Notes under the pieces: model-generated
What the model was told of the DNA's origin: nothing
Seen by the model: the letters and a program-made list of their open reading frames with translations, nothing else
The model's database searches: none
Shown here: piece after piece, positions 42,701 to 50,593 of the stretch
How positions within the stretch are numbered: the stretch's first letter is position 1
Layout: each line of letters begins with the position of its first letter
Assembly: GCF_002102255.1 (NCBI RefSeq)
Contig: NZ_LQPH01000158.1
Coordinates: forward strand, 101,980 to 165,979
Direction: 5' to 3'
Length of the DNA: 64,000 nucleotides
From: Mycobacterium nebraskense
Lineage (GTDB): Bacteria; Actinomycetota; Actinomycetes; Mycobacteriales; Mycobacteriaceae
Made by a program: the position numbers and the translations under genes

Positions 42701-45700
42701 GCCGAGGACGGAGTCGCGACGAAGTCGGCGTCGGAAGCTCAGGCTGAACAGGTAAAGGTGCTGACGCTGTCCGCGCGGTCACCGGAAGCACTGGCGGCGT
42801 TGACCCGACGTTACGAGGCCTGGCTGGGCGCCCACCCGGACGTGGACCTCGACGAGGTATGCCGCACCGCCGGAACGGGCCGTTCACACTTCGAACATCG
42901 CGCCGCGCTGGTCGTGGATTCGGTCGAGGGCGCGCGCGAGGCCCTGGCCGAATTGGCCGAGGACCGGCTGCGACCCGGTGTCGTACGTGGCGAGCACACT
43001 CACCACCCGACGACGGCCTGGTTGTTCACCGGCCAGGGCAGCCAATATCCGGGGATGGCGCGTGAGTTGTTCGACACCGAGCCATTTTTCGCCGAAACCG
43101 TGACACGTTGTGCGGACGCGGTCAGTGACATCCTGCCGCTTCCCTTGCTGGAGGTGCTCTTCGCCACCGATCGTGAAACCGGCGGCGAAGCCGGAGAAAG
43201 GCTGCGGCACACGTCGTTTGCGCAGCCGGCACTTTTCGCGGTCGAGATGGGCCTGGCCCGGCTGTGGCAGTCCTGGGGGATCGAACCCGATGTGGTGCTG
43301 GGGCACAGCGTGGGCCAATACGCGGCGGCGTGTGTGGCGGGCGTGTTCAGTCTCGAGGACGGCGCCCGGCTGATGGCCGAGCGCGGCCGGATGTTCGGCA
43401 GCCTGCCCGAAGGTGGGCGAATGGTGGCGGTGTTCGCCGACGCCAAGCACGTCGAGGAGGCCGCCGGCGAATTCCCGCGGGTGTCGGTCGCCGCCTACAA
43501 CGGACCCAACACCGTGCTTTCGGGGCCGGGTGAGGATCTGGAGCAGATCGTCGACAGCTTCGGCGACGAGGGGATCCGCTGCACCTGGCTGCAGACCAGC
43601 CACGCCTTCCACTCGGAACTGCTGGATCCGGTGCTCGCAGAATTCGAGTCGTACGCAGCGCAATTGCAGTTCGCCGCCCCGACGATGCCGCTGGTCTGCA
43701 ACCGCACCGGCGCCGTGCTGACGCCCCAGACGCCACTCGACGCTCAGTACTGGCGGCGGCATTCCCGCCAGCCGGTGCAGTTCGCCGAGAGCATGCGCAC
43801 CGTCGCGGCGCTCGGGTGCTCGGTATTGATGGAGATCGGCCCGCAACCGGTGCTGACCGGTGCTGCGGTGCAGGTCTGGCCGGAGCACCTGGCCGCGCCC
43901 CGGGCGATCGTCTCGCTGCGCAAGGGCGTCGGCGACCGGCGCCAGATCGCCGACGCGCTGGCAGCGGCCTACGTCGGCGGCCATCGCCCCGATTTCGCTG
44001 CGCTGCATCGTCACGGCGGGCACAGGATCGAACTGCCCACCTATCCGTTCCAGCGCCGCCGGTTCTGGCCTAAGACGTCCAGCATCGCCGTCGATGGCCC
44101 GGCGGTGTCCGGAATCCTCGGCAACGCGAAAGACCTCGCCTCCGGTGACTCCGTCTACACCAGCAGGTTGTCCGTCAAATCGCAGCCGTGGCTATCCGAT
44201 CACGTCATCTACGGCACCGTCGTCGTCCCCGGGGCGACGTACGCAGCGATGGCACTGGCCGCGGTCGGTGCACCGGCGCGTGTGAAGGACATCTTCTTCT
44301 ACGAGCCGATCATCCTGCCCGAGAAGAGTTCTCGCGAGGTACAGCTGAGCCTGCATCCGCCGCAGGACGCCGGCGAGTCCACATTCCAAGTGCACAGCCG
44401 CCCGTACGGTGAACGTAGCGCCGAATGGTCGCTGAACGCCGAAGGCACCGTCGTGACCGTCACCGACGAACCGGCGTCGGAGGACGCGGTCCCCGTCGAC
44501 GAAGCGATCGAGCGACTGAACCGGATGCGTCCTCAGGAGTTGTTCGAGACCTTCGCTGACTTGGAGCTATCGTGGGGGCCGACCTGGTCCGGTTCCCTGA
44601 AGTCACTGTGGCTCGGCGAGGGTGAGGCGATCGGCGACATCGTGGTCGGTGAAGAACTCGCCGAACACCTCGGGACCGAGCCGATGCACCCGGTGCTGAT
44701 GGACCTGTGCACCGGCGTCGCCTTCCCGGCGTTCCCGGCGCTCCTCGCGGCCGAACAGGGCGTCAACGATCTCTTCTTGCCGCTGCGGTACGGGCAGGTG
44801 ACGCTGCGGGAGAAGATGCCTCGACGGTTCTATTGCCGCGCGAGGTGGCACAACAGCGAACTCAACAGCGAAACCCAGGTCTTCGACCTCGATTTCGTCA
44901 ATCGGGATGGCCGCCAGCTGGGAGGAATTCGCGAGTTCACCGTGAAACGCGCACCCCGCGAGGCGCTGCTGCGCGGCCTTGGCGGCGACGCCACCCGACT
45001 GCTCTACACCCTTGGCTGGCACGAGGTACCGCCGCCGGCGCCGACTGACAGTACCGCGAACGGCACCTGGTTGATCGCCGGATTCGACGAACTGGCCGCC
45101 AGCGTGCCGGGCTGCATCCCGTTGCACCGGACCACCGATTCCGAGCCCCTGGGACAGCTGCTGGCGCAGGCCCACGAACGTGGTCTGCCGTTCTCGGGCG
45201 TCGTCTGGCGCGCCGCCGCACCGGGCGGAGGCGAGTCGAGCGCTGAGGTCGCCGCACGCATCGAGACCGAGATCGCCAACCTGCTCAGCGCCGTGCACAC
45301 CGCGCAACGCGGCGACGTGAAACTGCCTGGAGGACTGTGGATCGTCACCGATCGGGCGGTAGCCACCGAATCCGGCGAGCCGGTCGACCCAGTGCAGGCG
45401 GCACTCTGGGGATTCGGGCGCACCACCATCAACGAGGAACCGGCGCTGCACTGCAGGCTGGTCGACTGCGACGGATCGCCGGAGGCGGTTGCGGCGTTGG
45501 CCAGTCTGCTGGCCACCCCGGTCGACGAACCGGAACTCGCGCTGCGACAAGGAAAGCTGCTGGCCTCCCGGCTGTTGCCGTGGGCACGCAGCGGTCATCT
45601 CGCGGTGCCGCGTTCAACCGACTACGTCCTGGCGCCCACCGAACGCGGCGCGATCGACAACCTGCGGCTGACCGAGGCGGAAGTGCCGCCGCCGGACGAG

Positions 45701-47743
45701 GGCTATGTCCAGGTCCGGGTGGAGGCTGCCGGCTTGAACTTCCGGGACGTGCTCAATGTGCTGGGGCTCTACCCGGGCGATCCGGGCCCGATCGGCGGCG
45801 ACTTCGCCGGCGTCGTAACCCAGGTGGGTGGGGGCGTCAGCGGGCTCGAGGTCGGCCAACGCGTCTTCGGCTTCATGCAGGGCGCTTTCGCCAGCCGGTT
45901 CAATGTGCCGGCCCAGCTGCTGGCGCCGATTCCCGACAGGCTGAGCGCGGTGGACGCGGCGACCATTCCCGCCGCGGCGCTGACGGCCCGGCTCGCGTTC
46001 GACTGGGCGCAGCTGAAGCCCGGCGACCGTGTCCTCATCCACGCCGCCAGCGGTGGTGTCGGATTGGCCGCCATCCAGATGGTGCAGCGGCACGGTGCGA
46101 TCGTCTTCGCCACCGCCAGCACCTACAAGCGCGCGGCGCTGCGCAAGCTGGGCGTGGAATACGTCTACGACTCGCGCAGTACGGATTTCGCCGACCAAAT
46201 CCTCGCCGATACCGACGGCGCGGGCGTCGACGTGGTGCTCAACAGCCTGACCAACGAGGGATTTGTCGAAGCCACCGTACGGGCCACCGCCCAGAATGGC
46301 CGCTTTGCCGAGATCGCCAAGCGCGACATCTGGACTCCGGAGCAGATGGCGGCGGCCCGTCCCGACATCGCCTACGAGATCGTTGCGCTGGACACGGTTA
46401 CCTTCCAAGAGCCCGAACGCATCCGTGGCCTGCTGGCCGAGGTGTCGGACGGGTTGGCCGCCGGCGAGTGGACACCACTGCCCGCCGAGATCTACCCGCT
46501 GACGGAGGCGAAGACGGCGTTTCGCCGCATGCAGCAAGCGCGGCATATCGGCAAGATCGTGCTGCAGATGCCGAATCCGTTGCAGCCGCGGGCCGATCGG
46601 AGCTATCTCATCACCGGCGGCCTCGGTGCCATCGGTCTGCACATGGCCTCGTATCTGGCCCAACGCGGGGCCGGTGACATCGTGTTGACCAGCCGGCGCG
46701 CGCCCGATGCGGACGCGCAACGCGTCATCGAGGAGATCACCGAGCGCTACAAGTGCCGCATCCACGTATTGGCGGCCGATGTCGGCGACGAGTCCGAGGT
46801 GGAGAAGCTGCTGGAACGGATCCGCACCGAGTTGCCGCCGCTCGCCGGGGTGGCGCATCTGGCCGGCGTGCTCGACGATGCGCTGCTGTCTCAGCAGAAC
46901 CTGGAGCGATTCCGGACAACGTTGGCGCCCAAGGCGTTCGGCGCCCGCCATTTAGACGGGTTGACCAAGGACGATGATCTGGACTTCTTCATCGTGTCCT
47001 CCTCGGTGTCCAGCCTGTTCGGTTCACCCGGGCAGGCCAACTACGCGACTGCCAACGCGTTGCTCGACGGTCTGGTGGCGCAGAGAAGGGCGCGGGGCCT
47101 GCCCGCCACTGGTGTCAACTTCGGTCCCTGGGCCCAGGGCGGCATGGCCTCCTCGGCGGCCGCGAGCGCCAATGTCACTGCGCAGGGCCTGATTCCACTG
47201 GAACCGTCGGCCGCGCTGGGCGCCCTGGCCGAGGTCGTCGCCAATGGAACCGGCCAGGCCACCGTCATCAAGGCCAACTGGCAGCGTGCGGCGAAGGTGC
47301 TGGGCAGTTCGCGTCCACCGATTCTCGACCTGGTGTTGCCGAGTGCCGTCGGAGAGGTCACGGGCGACAGTGAGCTGCTCAAGCAGCTGATGGAGATACC
47401 GGTGCCGCAGCGCGCGGGTTTCGTGACCGAATTCCTTCAGCGCGAAGTACAGAACTTCCTGCGGCTCGCGCAACCGCCCGCCGCGACCAGTCGGTTCCTG
47501 GACCTGGGTACGGATTCACTGATGGCGATCGAACTCCGCAACCGGCTGCATAGTCAGTTCGGCGGCAAGTTCACGATTAACGCGACCGCGGTGTTCGACT
47601 ATCCGACCATCGGGGGGCTCGCCGAATATCTCGTCGGTCAGCTGTCCGAGGCGGACTCTGCGCCGGGCCGGCAGTCGGTTGCCGGGTCAGGCAGTGATGT
47701 CGAATCCGGTGATGACCTTAGTGGGGCGGACGCGAACCACTAG
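36710..47743 (+). CDS. pks: Bimodular iterative-type polyketide synthase, TPP/phleic acid type
   Basis: A 3677-residue type I PKS. Module 1: KS about 12-430 (DTACSSSLVA, EAHGTG, KTNIGH), AT about 540-865 (GHSVGQ), a non-catalytic structural region, KR about 1185-1370 and ACP with Ser near 1501 (GMDSLMAVE). Module 2: KS about 1567-1990, AT about 2100-2425, DH about 2478-2760 (HVIYGTVVVP; MHPVLMD), ER about 2981-3285 (HAASGGVGLAA), KR about 3298-3480 and ACP near 3600 (GTDSLMAIE). Both ATs have SHAFHS, the malonyl-CoA signature, so no methyl branches are expected. There is no DH/ER in module 1 and no thioesterase. This layout fits phleic acid synthesis, with alternating CH=CH and CH2-CH2 units, for trehalose polyphleates. 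Confidence 0.93.
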   Translation: MASVEGLSEPASGFAIVGYAARFPGAADANEFWDVLSQGRDAISEVPQDRWDVDEFFDPEPGVPGKVVTRRAGFVDDVTGFDAPFFGMSTREVRLMDPQHRILLETAWRAVEHSGTAPTALANTNTGVFVGLATHDYLGMASDELTYPEIEAYMAIGTSSAAAAGRISYRLGLQGPAVAVDTACSSSLVAIHQACQALRLGECDLALAGGANVLLTPATMITFSSAHMLAPDGRCKTFDAAADGYVRGEGCGVIVIKRLEDAIRDGDRIRAVIRGSAINQDGASGGLTVPNGVAQQRVITDALKRADLQPRDVGYLEAHGTGTSLGDPIEAQAAGAVLGAGREPGQPLLMGSVKTNIGHLEAAAGIAGVIKVILSLENELLPQHLHFQNPSPHIPWDRLAVQVVKEATTWERNGQPRIAGISSFGFAGTNAHVILSEAPERAAPVPVGQPGDRRLSILPLSARTPAALVQLAGEYRSWLIAHPEATLADVCFTAGVGRAHLEQRAALVVNSREAAIELLGAIADDRPAPGLFRGESHDTPKTAWLFTGQGSQYPGMARELFDTEPVFAETLNRCAAAVADLLEKPLLEVIFDVDGPDGEATLRQTSYAQPALFAVEMGLARLWQSWGFQPDVVLGHSVGQYSAACVGGIFSLEDGALLMAERGRLFGSLPPGGRMVAVFTAAERAERLTDEFPSLSVAAYNGANTVLSGPAADLEQAVARLEVDGVRCDWLDTSHAFHSALLDPILDEFESSAERFNFNAPQRILIDNRTGAALGRSVKLDGAYWRRHARQPVEFAKSVRTLADLNCKVLLEIGPRPVLTAAALGAWPDPATAPRAITSLRRNTADHRQIIEAVADSYVLGHVPDFDALRQAHAQKLDLPTYPFERRQYSFRDNREDNRDPVDQQQPMAARTQAIRLLEDGRIEELATLLDGVGGDHQTLDVLTKLAAQHNQQRTAHSIADDRYEIRWDKSTAPLSRTEVGEGSSWVVVVDDVNAVQPLVDVLSAHNHRHRVVALPLSDADTERLADTLRAAAADDSTLCIVHVAALEAGTTPSMRSLLRMQHRILGGTRRLFSAAVAAELRSPIWVVTQGAQRVINTDTVAPHQSCLWGFGRAASLEHPHVWGGLADLSEGTAGEWSALIDRITTPHGPAIREDQLALRDQAVYVPRLVRRSEPPSGTPLQLRNHATYLVTGGLGAIGLEIAGYLAAHGAGHLVLTGRRAPTEAAQRRIDALSEQHGCQIRVVAADVADAHDVARLLAGVQAELPPLAGIVHAAGEIGTTPLSALQDAEVDRVFAGKVWGAWHLSEAATDLKLDFFISTSSIASVWGGFGQSAYGAANAFLDGLPWRLREQGILGGSVNFGPWSAGMADAESRARLDQRGVRTLSPADALAGLADVVASAPAHGPAQGVVARIDWARFLPLYQQAGRRAFLAELEREVPDAVPAVTTTGKTPLVERLTGAPVQQRKKLLTDYLRDVVAEVTRVDAAEIREDAGFFDLGMDSLMAVELRRRIEQGVGKQIPATLAMDHPRLSDVADYLLDDVLELSDQASSKTRSQPASAVATRTDEPIAIVAVSCRFPGAPDPEAFWELLSGGVDAIREVPEDRFDIDEFYDPDPDTPGKTYTRFGGFLDEIDGFDPEFFGISPREAVWIEPQQRLMLETVWEGLERAGYSPAALRGSRTGIFAGVAANEYAHLLSSESIDKIEPYFITGNALNAISGRVAFALGLEGPAMAVDTACSSALVAVHQAVQALHSGDCDMALAGGVNVLLSPVTVIAASRARMLSPVGRCKTFDASADGYVRSEGCGILVLKRLSDAQRDGDRICAVISGSAVNQDGASSGLTVPNGGAQQRLIGTALARAGWAGGDVDYLEAHGTGTPLGDPIEVQAAAAAYGVMRDADRPLLMGSVKTNIGHTESASGAAGLIKVVLSLQHEVLPQSLHFEKPSPHIPWDSLPVRVVDKSMPWQTSGRPRRAGVSSFGFTGTNAHVLIEEGPAPAAAEDGVATKSASEAQAEQVKVLTLSARSPEALAALTRRYEAWLGAHPDVDLDEVCRTAGTGRSHFEHRAALVVDSVEGAREALAELAEDRLRPGVVRGEHTHHPTTAWLFTGQGSQYPGMARELFDTEPFFAETVTRCADAVSDILPLPLLEVLFATDRETGGEAGERLRHTSFAQPALFAVEMGLARLWQSWGIEPDVVLGHSVGQYAAACVAGVFSLEDGARLMAERGRMFGSLPEGGRMVAVFADAKHVEEAAGEFPRVSVAAYNGPNTVLSGPGEDLEQIVDSFGDEGIRCTWLQTSHAFHSELLDPVLAEFESYAAQLQFAAPTMPLVCNRTGAVLTPQTPLDAQYWRRHSRQPVQFAESMRTVAALGCSVLMEIGPQPVLTGAAVQVWPEHLAAPRAIVSLRKGVGDRRQIADALAAAYVGGHRPDFAALHRHGGHRIELPTYPFQRRRFWPKTSSIAVDGPAVSGILGNAKDLASGDSVYTSRLSVKSQPWLSDHVIYGTVVVPGATYAAMALAAVGAPARVKDIFFYEPIILPEKSSREVQLSLHPPQDAGESTFQVHSRPYGERSAEWSLNAEGTVVTVTDEPASEDAVPVDEAIERLNRMRPQELFETFADLELSWGPTWSGSLKSLWLGEGEAIGDIVVGEELAEHLGTEPMHPVLMDLCTGVAFPAFPALLAAEQGVNDLFLPLRYGQVTLREKMPRRFYCRARWHNSELNSETQVFDLDFVNRDGRQLGGIREFTVKRAPREALLRGLGGDATRLLYTLGWHEVPPPAPTDSTANGTWLIAGFDELAASVPGCIPLHRTTDSEPLGQLLAQAHERGLPFSGVVWRAAAPGGGESSAEVAARIETEIANLLSAVHTAQRGDVKLPGGLWIVTDRAVATESGEPVDPVQAALWGFGRTTINEEPALHCRLVDCDGSPEAVAALASLLATPVDEPELALRQGKLLASRLLPWARSGHLAVPRSTDYVLAPTERGAIDNLRLTEAEVPPPDEGYVQVRVEAAGLNFRDVLNVLGLYPGDPGPIGGDFAGVVTQVGGGVSGLEVGQRVFGFMQGAFASRFNVPAQLLAPIPDRLSAVDAATIPAAALTARLAFDWAQLKPGDRVLIHAASGGVGLAAIQMVQRHGAIVFATASTYKRAALRKLGVEYVYDSRSTDFADQILADTDGAGVDVVLNSLTNEGFVEATVRATAQNGRFAEIAKRDIWTPEQMAAARPDIAYEIVALDTVTFQEPERIRGLLAEVSDGLAAGEWTPLPAEIYPLTEAKTAFRRMQQARHIGKIVLQMPNPLQPRADRSYLITGGLGAIGLHMASYLAQRGAGDIVLTSRRAPDADAQRVIEEITERYKCRIHVLAADVGDESEVEKLLERIRTELPPLAGVAHLAGVLDDALLSQQNLERFRTTLAPKAFGARHLDGLTKDDDLDFFIVSSSVSSLFGSPGQANYATANALLDGLVAQRRARGLPATGVNFGPWAQGGMASSAAASANVTAQGLIPLEPSAALGALAEVVANGTGQATVIKANWQRAAKVLGSSRPPILDLVLPSAVGEVTGDSELLKQLMEIPVPQRAGFVTEFLQREVQNFLRLAQPPAATSRFLDLGTDSLMAIELRNRLHSQFGGKFTINATAVFDYPTIGGLAEYLVGQLSEADSAPGRQSVAGSGSDVESGDDLSGADANH

Positions 47744-48109
47744 TTCGCCGGGGGCGGAGTTGCGGCGACCGAACTCCTCGGCGCGGTCGGCGCCCATGTA
47801 CCGGCCGCCGGTGCGGGTCGCGATGTCCAGGACGTCCTGGGGATCCTCCGTTACCGCCGCGACACCCTGCACCTGGACGAACGAGTAGGGCGGGTGGGGA
47901 TCGTCGACGCAGATCACGACTCGCGGATCACGTGCCAGCGCACGGCCTTTCGACGTGTCGCGGCCGGTGTTGAACGCCAGCTGTCCGTCGTCGACGACGA
48001 ACCACACCGGGGCGACCAGTGGTCTGCCGTCGGCGGCGACGTACCCGAGCATCCCGGTGCGGGTTCCGCCGGACAGGAACTCGACGACCCGGCCGGACAG
48101 CTCGGCCAT
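47687..48109 (-). CDS. PPOX-class F420/FMN-binding protein
   Basis: A 140-residue split-beta-barrel flavin/deazaflavin protein. Features are GMLGYVAADGRPLVAPVWFVVDDG at residues 19-42 (read in parts), NTGRDTSKGRALARDPRVVICVDD and the C-terminal VRVRPTKVITGFDI, typical of mycobacterial F420-dependent PPOX family members such as Rv1155. The 3' end overlaps the last 57 bases of the PKS gene on the opposite strand. It is followed after 3 bases by the acyl-CoA dehydrogenase gene, so these three minus-strand genes may be one operon. Confidence 0.85.
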   Translation of the reverse strand: MAELSGRVVEFLSGGTRTGMLGYVAADGRPLVAPVWFVVDDGQLAFNTGRDTSKGRALARDPRVVICVDDPHPPYSFVQVQGVAAVTEDPQDVLDIATRTGGRYMGADRAEEFGRRNSAPGELVVRVRPTKVITGFDITA

Positions 48110-48112
48110 TCG

Positions 48113-49231
48113 CTAGAGCCGGGCCAAGTCGTAGTCGCCGATGTGGTCGATCAGATTGTGCAGGTGGTCGCCGGAGGTGCCCAGGGTGTGCTCGATTGCG
48201 GTGAGCCGGGCCGCGTAGTGGGCGACCGGATATTCCGCGGTCACACCGATTCCGCCATGCATCTGGATCGACTCCTGCGCGATGTGCCGGCCCGACCGGC
48301 CGATCTGCAGCTTGGCGCGCGAGGCGATCACCGGGTCGAGGTTGCCGTCGGCGATCGACATCGACGCGTACAGGCTCATGCTGCGGGCCAACTCCAGCGA
48401 TACGTACATGTCGGCCGCCCGCTGGGTGAGTGCCTGGAATTTGTTGAGCGTGACGCCGAACTGCTTGCGCGTCTTGAGGTAATCGGTGGTCAGCCGCAGC
48501 GCTTCTTCCATCGCCCCGACCGCTTCGGCGCACAGCGCCGACTGGATGCGGATGATGGCGTCGCGGATGGCCTGCGAGGCGTCGACCGCTTCACCCAGGG
48601 GTTCGGCCGGTGCGGCGTCCAAGTCGACCTGCGCGCCGCGTTGTCCGTCGAAGGTCCGGTACGGGTGACGGGTGATGGCGGGGGTTTCGGAGCTCGCGTC
48701 GACCAGGAACAGCCCGGTGCCGCCGTCCGGCAAGGCGGTGCTGACCACCAACGTGTCGGCGCAGTCGCCGGCGAGCACCGGGTTCTTGCGTCCGCTCAAC
48801 GTCCACGAATCCCCTTGCCGCACAGCCTTGGTGCCCACAGCTGCGGTCGGCTTGCGGTGGCCCGGTTCCAGGTGGGCGAAGGCCAGCAGCCGTTGGCCGG
48901 CCGCGACATCGTCGAGCTGTTCTCTCTGGGCGTCGGTGCCCAGCTCAGCGATCAGCGCACCTGGCGCCAGCGCGGCGTGCAGGATCGGTTCGGGCGCCAA
49001 CCGGCGCCCGGCCTCGGCGAGCACGACCATGATCTCGATCTGGCCCGCCTCGTCCGGGTCGAAGCCGAGGCCGAGGATCCCGGTGTCGGCGAGCTGACTC
49101 CACACCTCACGGCTCCAGCCCAGATCGGAGCCGATGACCTTGTTGCGGCTCTCCGGGTCATAGCTGCGCGACAGCAGGTCGCGGGTCGTGTCGCGGAGCA
49201 GGGTCTGCTCGTCGGTCAACTGAAAGTCCAT
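48113..49231 (-). CDS. Acyl-CoA dehydrogenase (FadE), subunit-like A
   Basis: An FAD-dependent acyl-CoA dehydrogenase of 372 residues starting MDFQLTDEQTLLRDTTRDLLS at 49231 behind GAGGCAG. It contains helical N- and C-terminal domains and a middle beta domain; C-terminal motifs RKQFGVTLNKFQALTQRAADMY and IQMHGGIGVTAEYP are clear. At the usual catalytic Glu position of the fatty-acyl enzymes there is no obvious Glu, as in many mycobacterial heteromeric FadE pairs. It is 7 bases downstream of a second FadE gene, suggesting an alpha2beta2 enzyme of the kind used on sterol or unusual CoA thioesters. Substrate unknown. Confidence 0.88.
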   Translation of the reverse strand: MDFQLTDEQTLLRDTTRDLLSRSYDPESRNKVIGSDLGWSREVWSQLADTGILGLGFDPDEAGQIEIMVVLAEAGRRLAPEPILHAALAPGALIAELGTDAQREQLDDVAAGQRLLAFAHLEPGHRKPTAAVGTKAVRQGDSWTLSGRKNPVLAGDCADTLVVSTALPDGGTGLFLVDASSETPAITRHPYRTFDGQRGAQVDLDAAPAEPLGEAVDASQAIRDAIIRIQSALCAEAVGAMEEALRLTTDYLKTRKQFGVTLNKFQALTQRAADMYVSLELARSMSLYASMSIADGNLDPVIASRAKLQIGRSGRHIAQESIQMHGGIGVTAEYPVAHYAARLTAIEHTLGTSGDHLHNLIDHIGDYDLARL

Positions 49232-49238
49232 GGCTGCC

Positions 49239-50399
49239 TCACAATCCCAGAATGGTGGACGCGATGATGTTGCGCTGCACCTCGCTGCTGCCGCCGTAGA
49301 TCGACGTCTTGCGGTAGTTGAGGTAGTGCGGCGCACTGTGTTGCGCCCAGTCCGGGGACGCAATGCCTTCCCCGTCGGCGGGCAGTGCGTCCGGGCCCGC
49401 CACCTCGACGAGCAGTTCGGTGGCCACCTGCTGTAGCTGGCTGCCGCGGAGTTTGAGCACCGACGAGGCGGGGTTGGGCTGCCCGTTCGCGGAGTCGGTG
49501 ACCACCCGCGACTGCGTGAGTTCCAGTGCCAGCAGCTCGTTTTCGGCCTCGGCCAGCCGCGCCGCAAACAGGGGATCCTCGAGCACCCCGGTGGCCGCGG
49601 CGTGCTTCTTCACCTCGGCCAGGCGTACTTTGGTGCGCCCGACCCCCGCGATGCCGGTGCGCTCATTGCCCAGTAGGAACTTCGCGTACGTCCAGCCCTT
49701 ATTCTCTTCTCCCACAAGCTGGTTGGCGGGCACGCGGACGTCTTCGAAAAAGATCTCGTTGACCTCGTGGCCGCCGTCGATCGTCTTGATGGGCCGCAGC
49801 GTGATGCCCGGCGTCTTCATGTCGAACAGCAGAAACGAGATGCCGGCCTGACGCTTGGGCGCCTGCGGGTCGGTGCGCACCAGACAGAAGATCCAGTCCG
49901 CGTACTGGCCGAGCGTGGTCCAGGTCTTCTGGCCGTTCACGATATAGCTGTCGCCGTCCCGCACCGCGGTGGTGCGCAGCGATGCCAGGTCCGAACCGGC
50001 CTCGGGCTCGGAGAACCCCTGGCACCACCAGATGTCGAGCCGGGCCGTCGGGGGCAGGAAGCGTTGTTTGACCTCCTCCGAACCGAATTCGGCGATCACC
50101 GGGCCCACCATCTTGGTATTGAAGTTCAACGGCTCCGGGACACACGCCAGTTGCATCTCGTCGGCCCAGATCTGGTGCTGGGTGGGCGTCCAGTCCTTGC
50201 CGCCCCACTCGATCGGCCAGTTCGGTACCGCCAGACCGTGCTCGTGCAGAATCTTGTGGCTGGTGACGATGTCGTCGCGGTTCACTTCCGCCGCGCCACG
50301 GCGCACCCGCTCGCGCACCTCTTCGGGAATCTTGGTGGTGTAGATGGTGCGGAGTTCGTCGCGGAACGCGGCTTCCTCCGGTGTGAGCGCCAGTTGCAC
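49239..50399 (-). CDS. Acyl-CoA dehydrogenase (FadE), subunit-like B
   Basis: Partner acyl-CoA dehydrogenase of 386 residues. The GTG start at 50399 follows AGGAGGTCGCC and reads VQLALTPEEAAFRDELR. The FAD/substrate motifs WCQGFSEPEAGSDLASL and KTWTTLGQYADWIFCLVRT are strong, and the C-terminus YGGSSEVQRNIIASTILGL is typical. With the next gene it forms a close pair (7 bases). The longer in-frame reading to 50714 lacks family support. It may process acyl chains for the neighbouring lipid island or be unrelated catabolism. Confidence 0.9.
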   Translation of the reverse strand: MQLALTPEEAAFRDELRTIYTTKIPEEVRERVRRGAAEVNRDDIVTSHKILHEHGLAVPNWPIEWGGKDWTPTQHQIWADEMQLACVPEPLNFNTKMVGPVIAEFGSEEVKQRFLPPTARLDIWWCQGFSEPEAGSDLASLRTTAVRDGDSYIVNGQKTWTTLGQYADWIFCLVRTDPQAPKRQAGISFLLFDMKTPGITLRPIKTIDGGHEVNEIFFEDVRVPANQLVGEENKGWTYAKFLLGNERTGIAGVGRTKVRLAEVKKHAAATGVLEDPLFAARLAEAENELLALELTQSRVVTDSANGQPNPASSVLKLRGSQLQQVATELLVEVAGPDALPADGEGIASPDWAQHSAPHYLNYRKTSIYGGSSEVQRNIIASTILGL

Positions 50400-50593
50400 G
50401 GCGACCTCCTGTCGTCTGGGGGTGAACGCGGCTACCAGCGTCGGATGAATGCCCGGATCTGGGGACGCGTTCTTGGTTACATATTGACCCATCCCGTACG
50501 GCGGTTGTGCACAGCCTCGATTTAGTCCACAGTCCGGGTCGCGGCGCCGCCGGGCGGGGCCGATCTGGGGGTTGGCGCGCCTACGGTCGGCGC

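Noticed and set aside
45337..46677. 446-residue alternative frame within the PKS
   Set aside because: Arg/Gly/Ala-rich overlap frame of the ER and KR2 regions; the PKS frame carries all motifs.
36710..47743. Identity as Pks2, Mas or Pks12
   Set aside because: Both AT domains have the malonyl HAFH motif, not methylmalonyl; module 1 lacks DH and ER, unlike Pks12 with two full modules; neighbours fit the TPP set.
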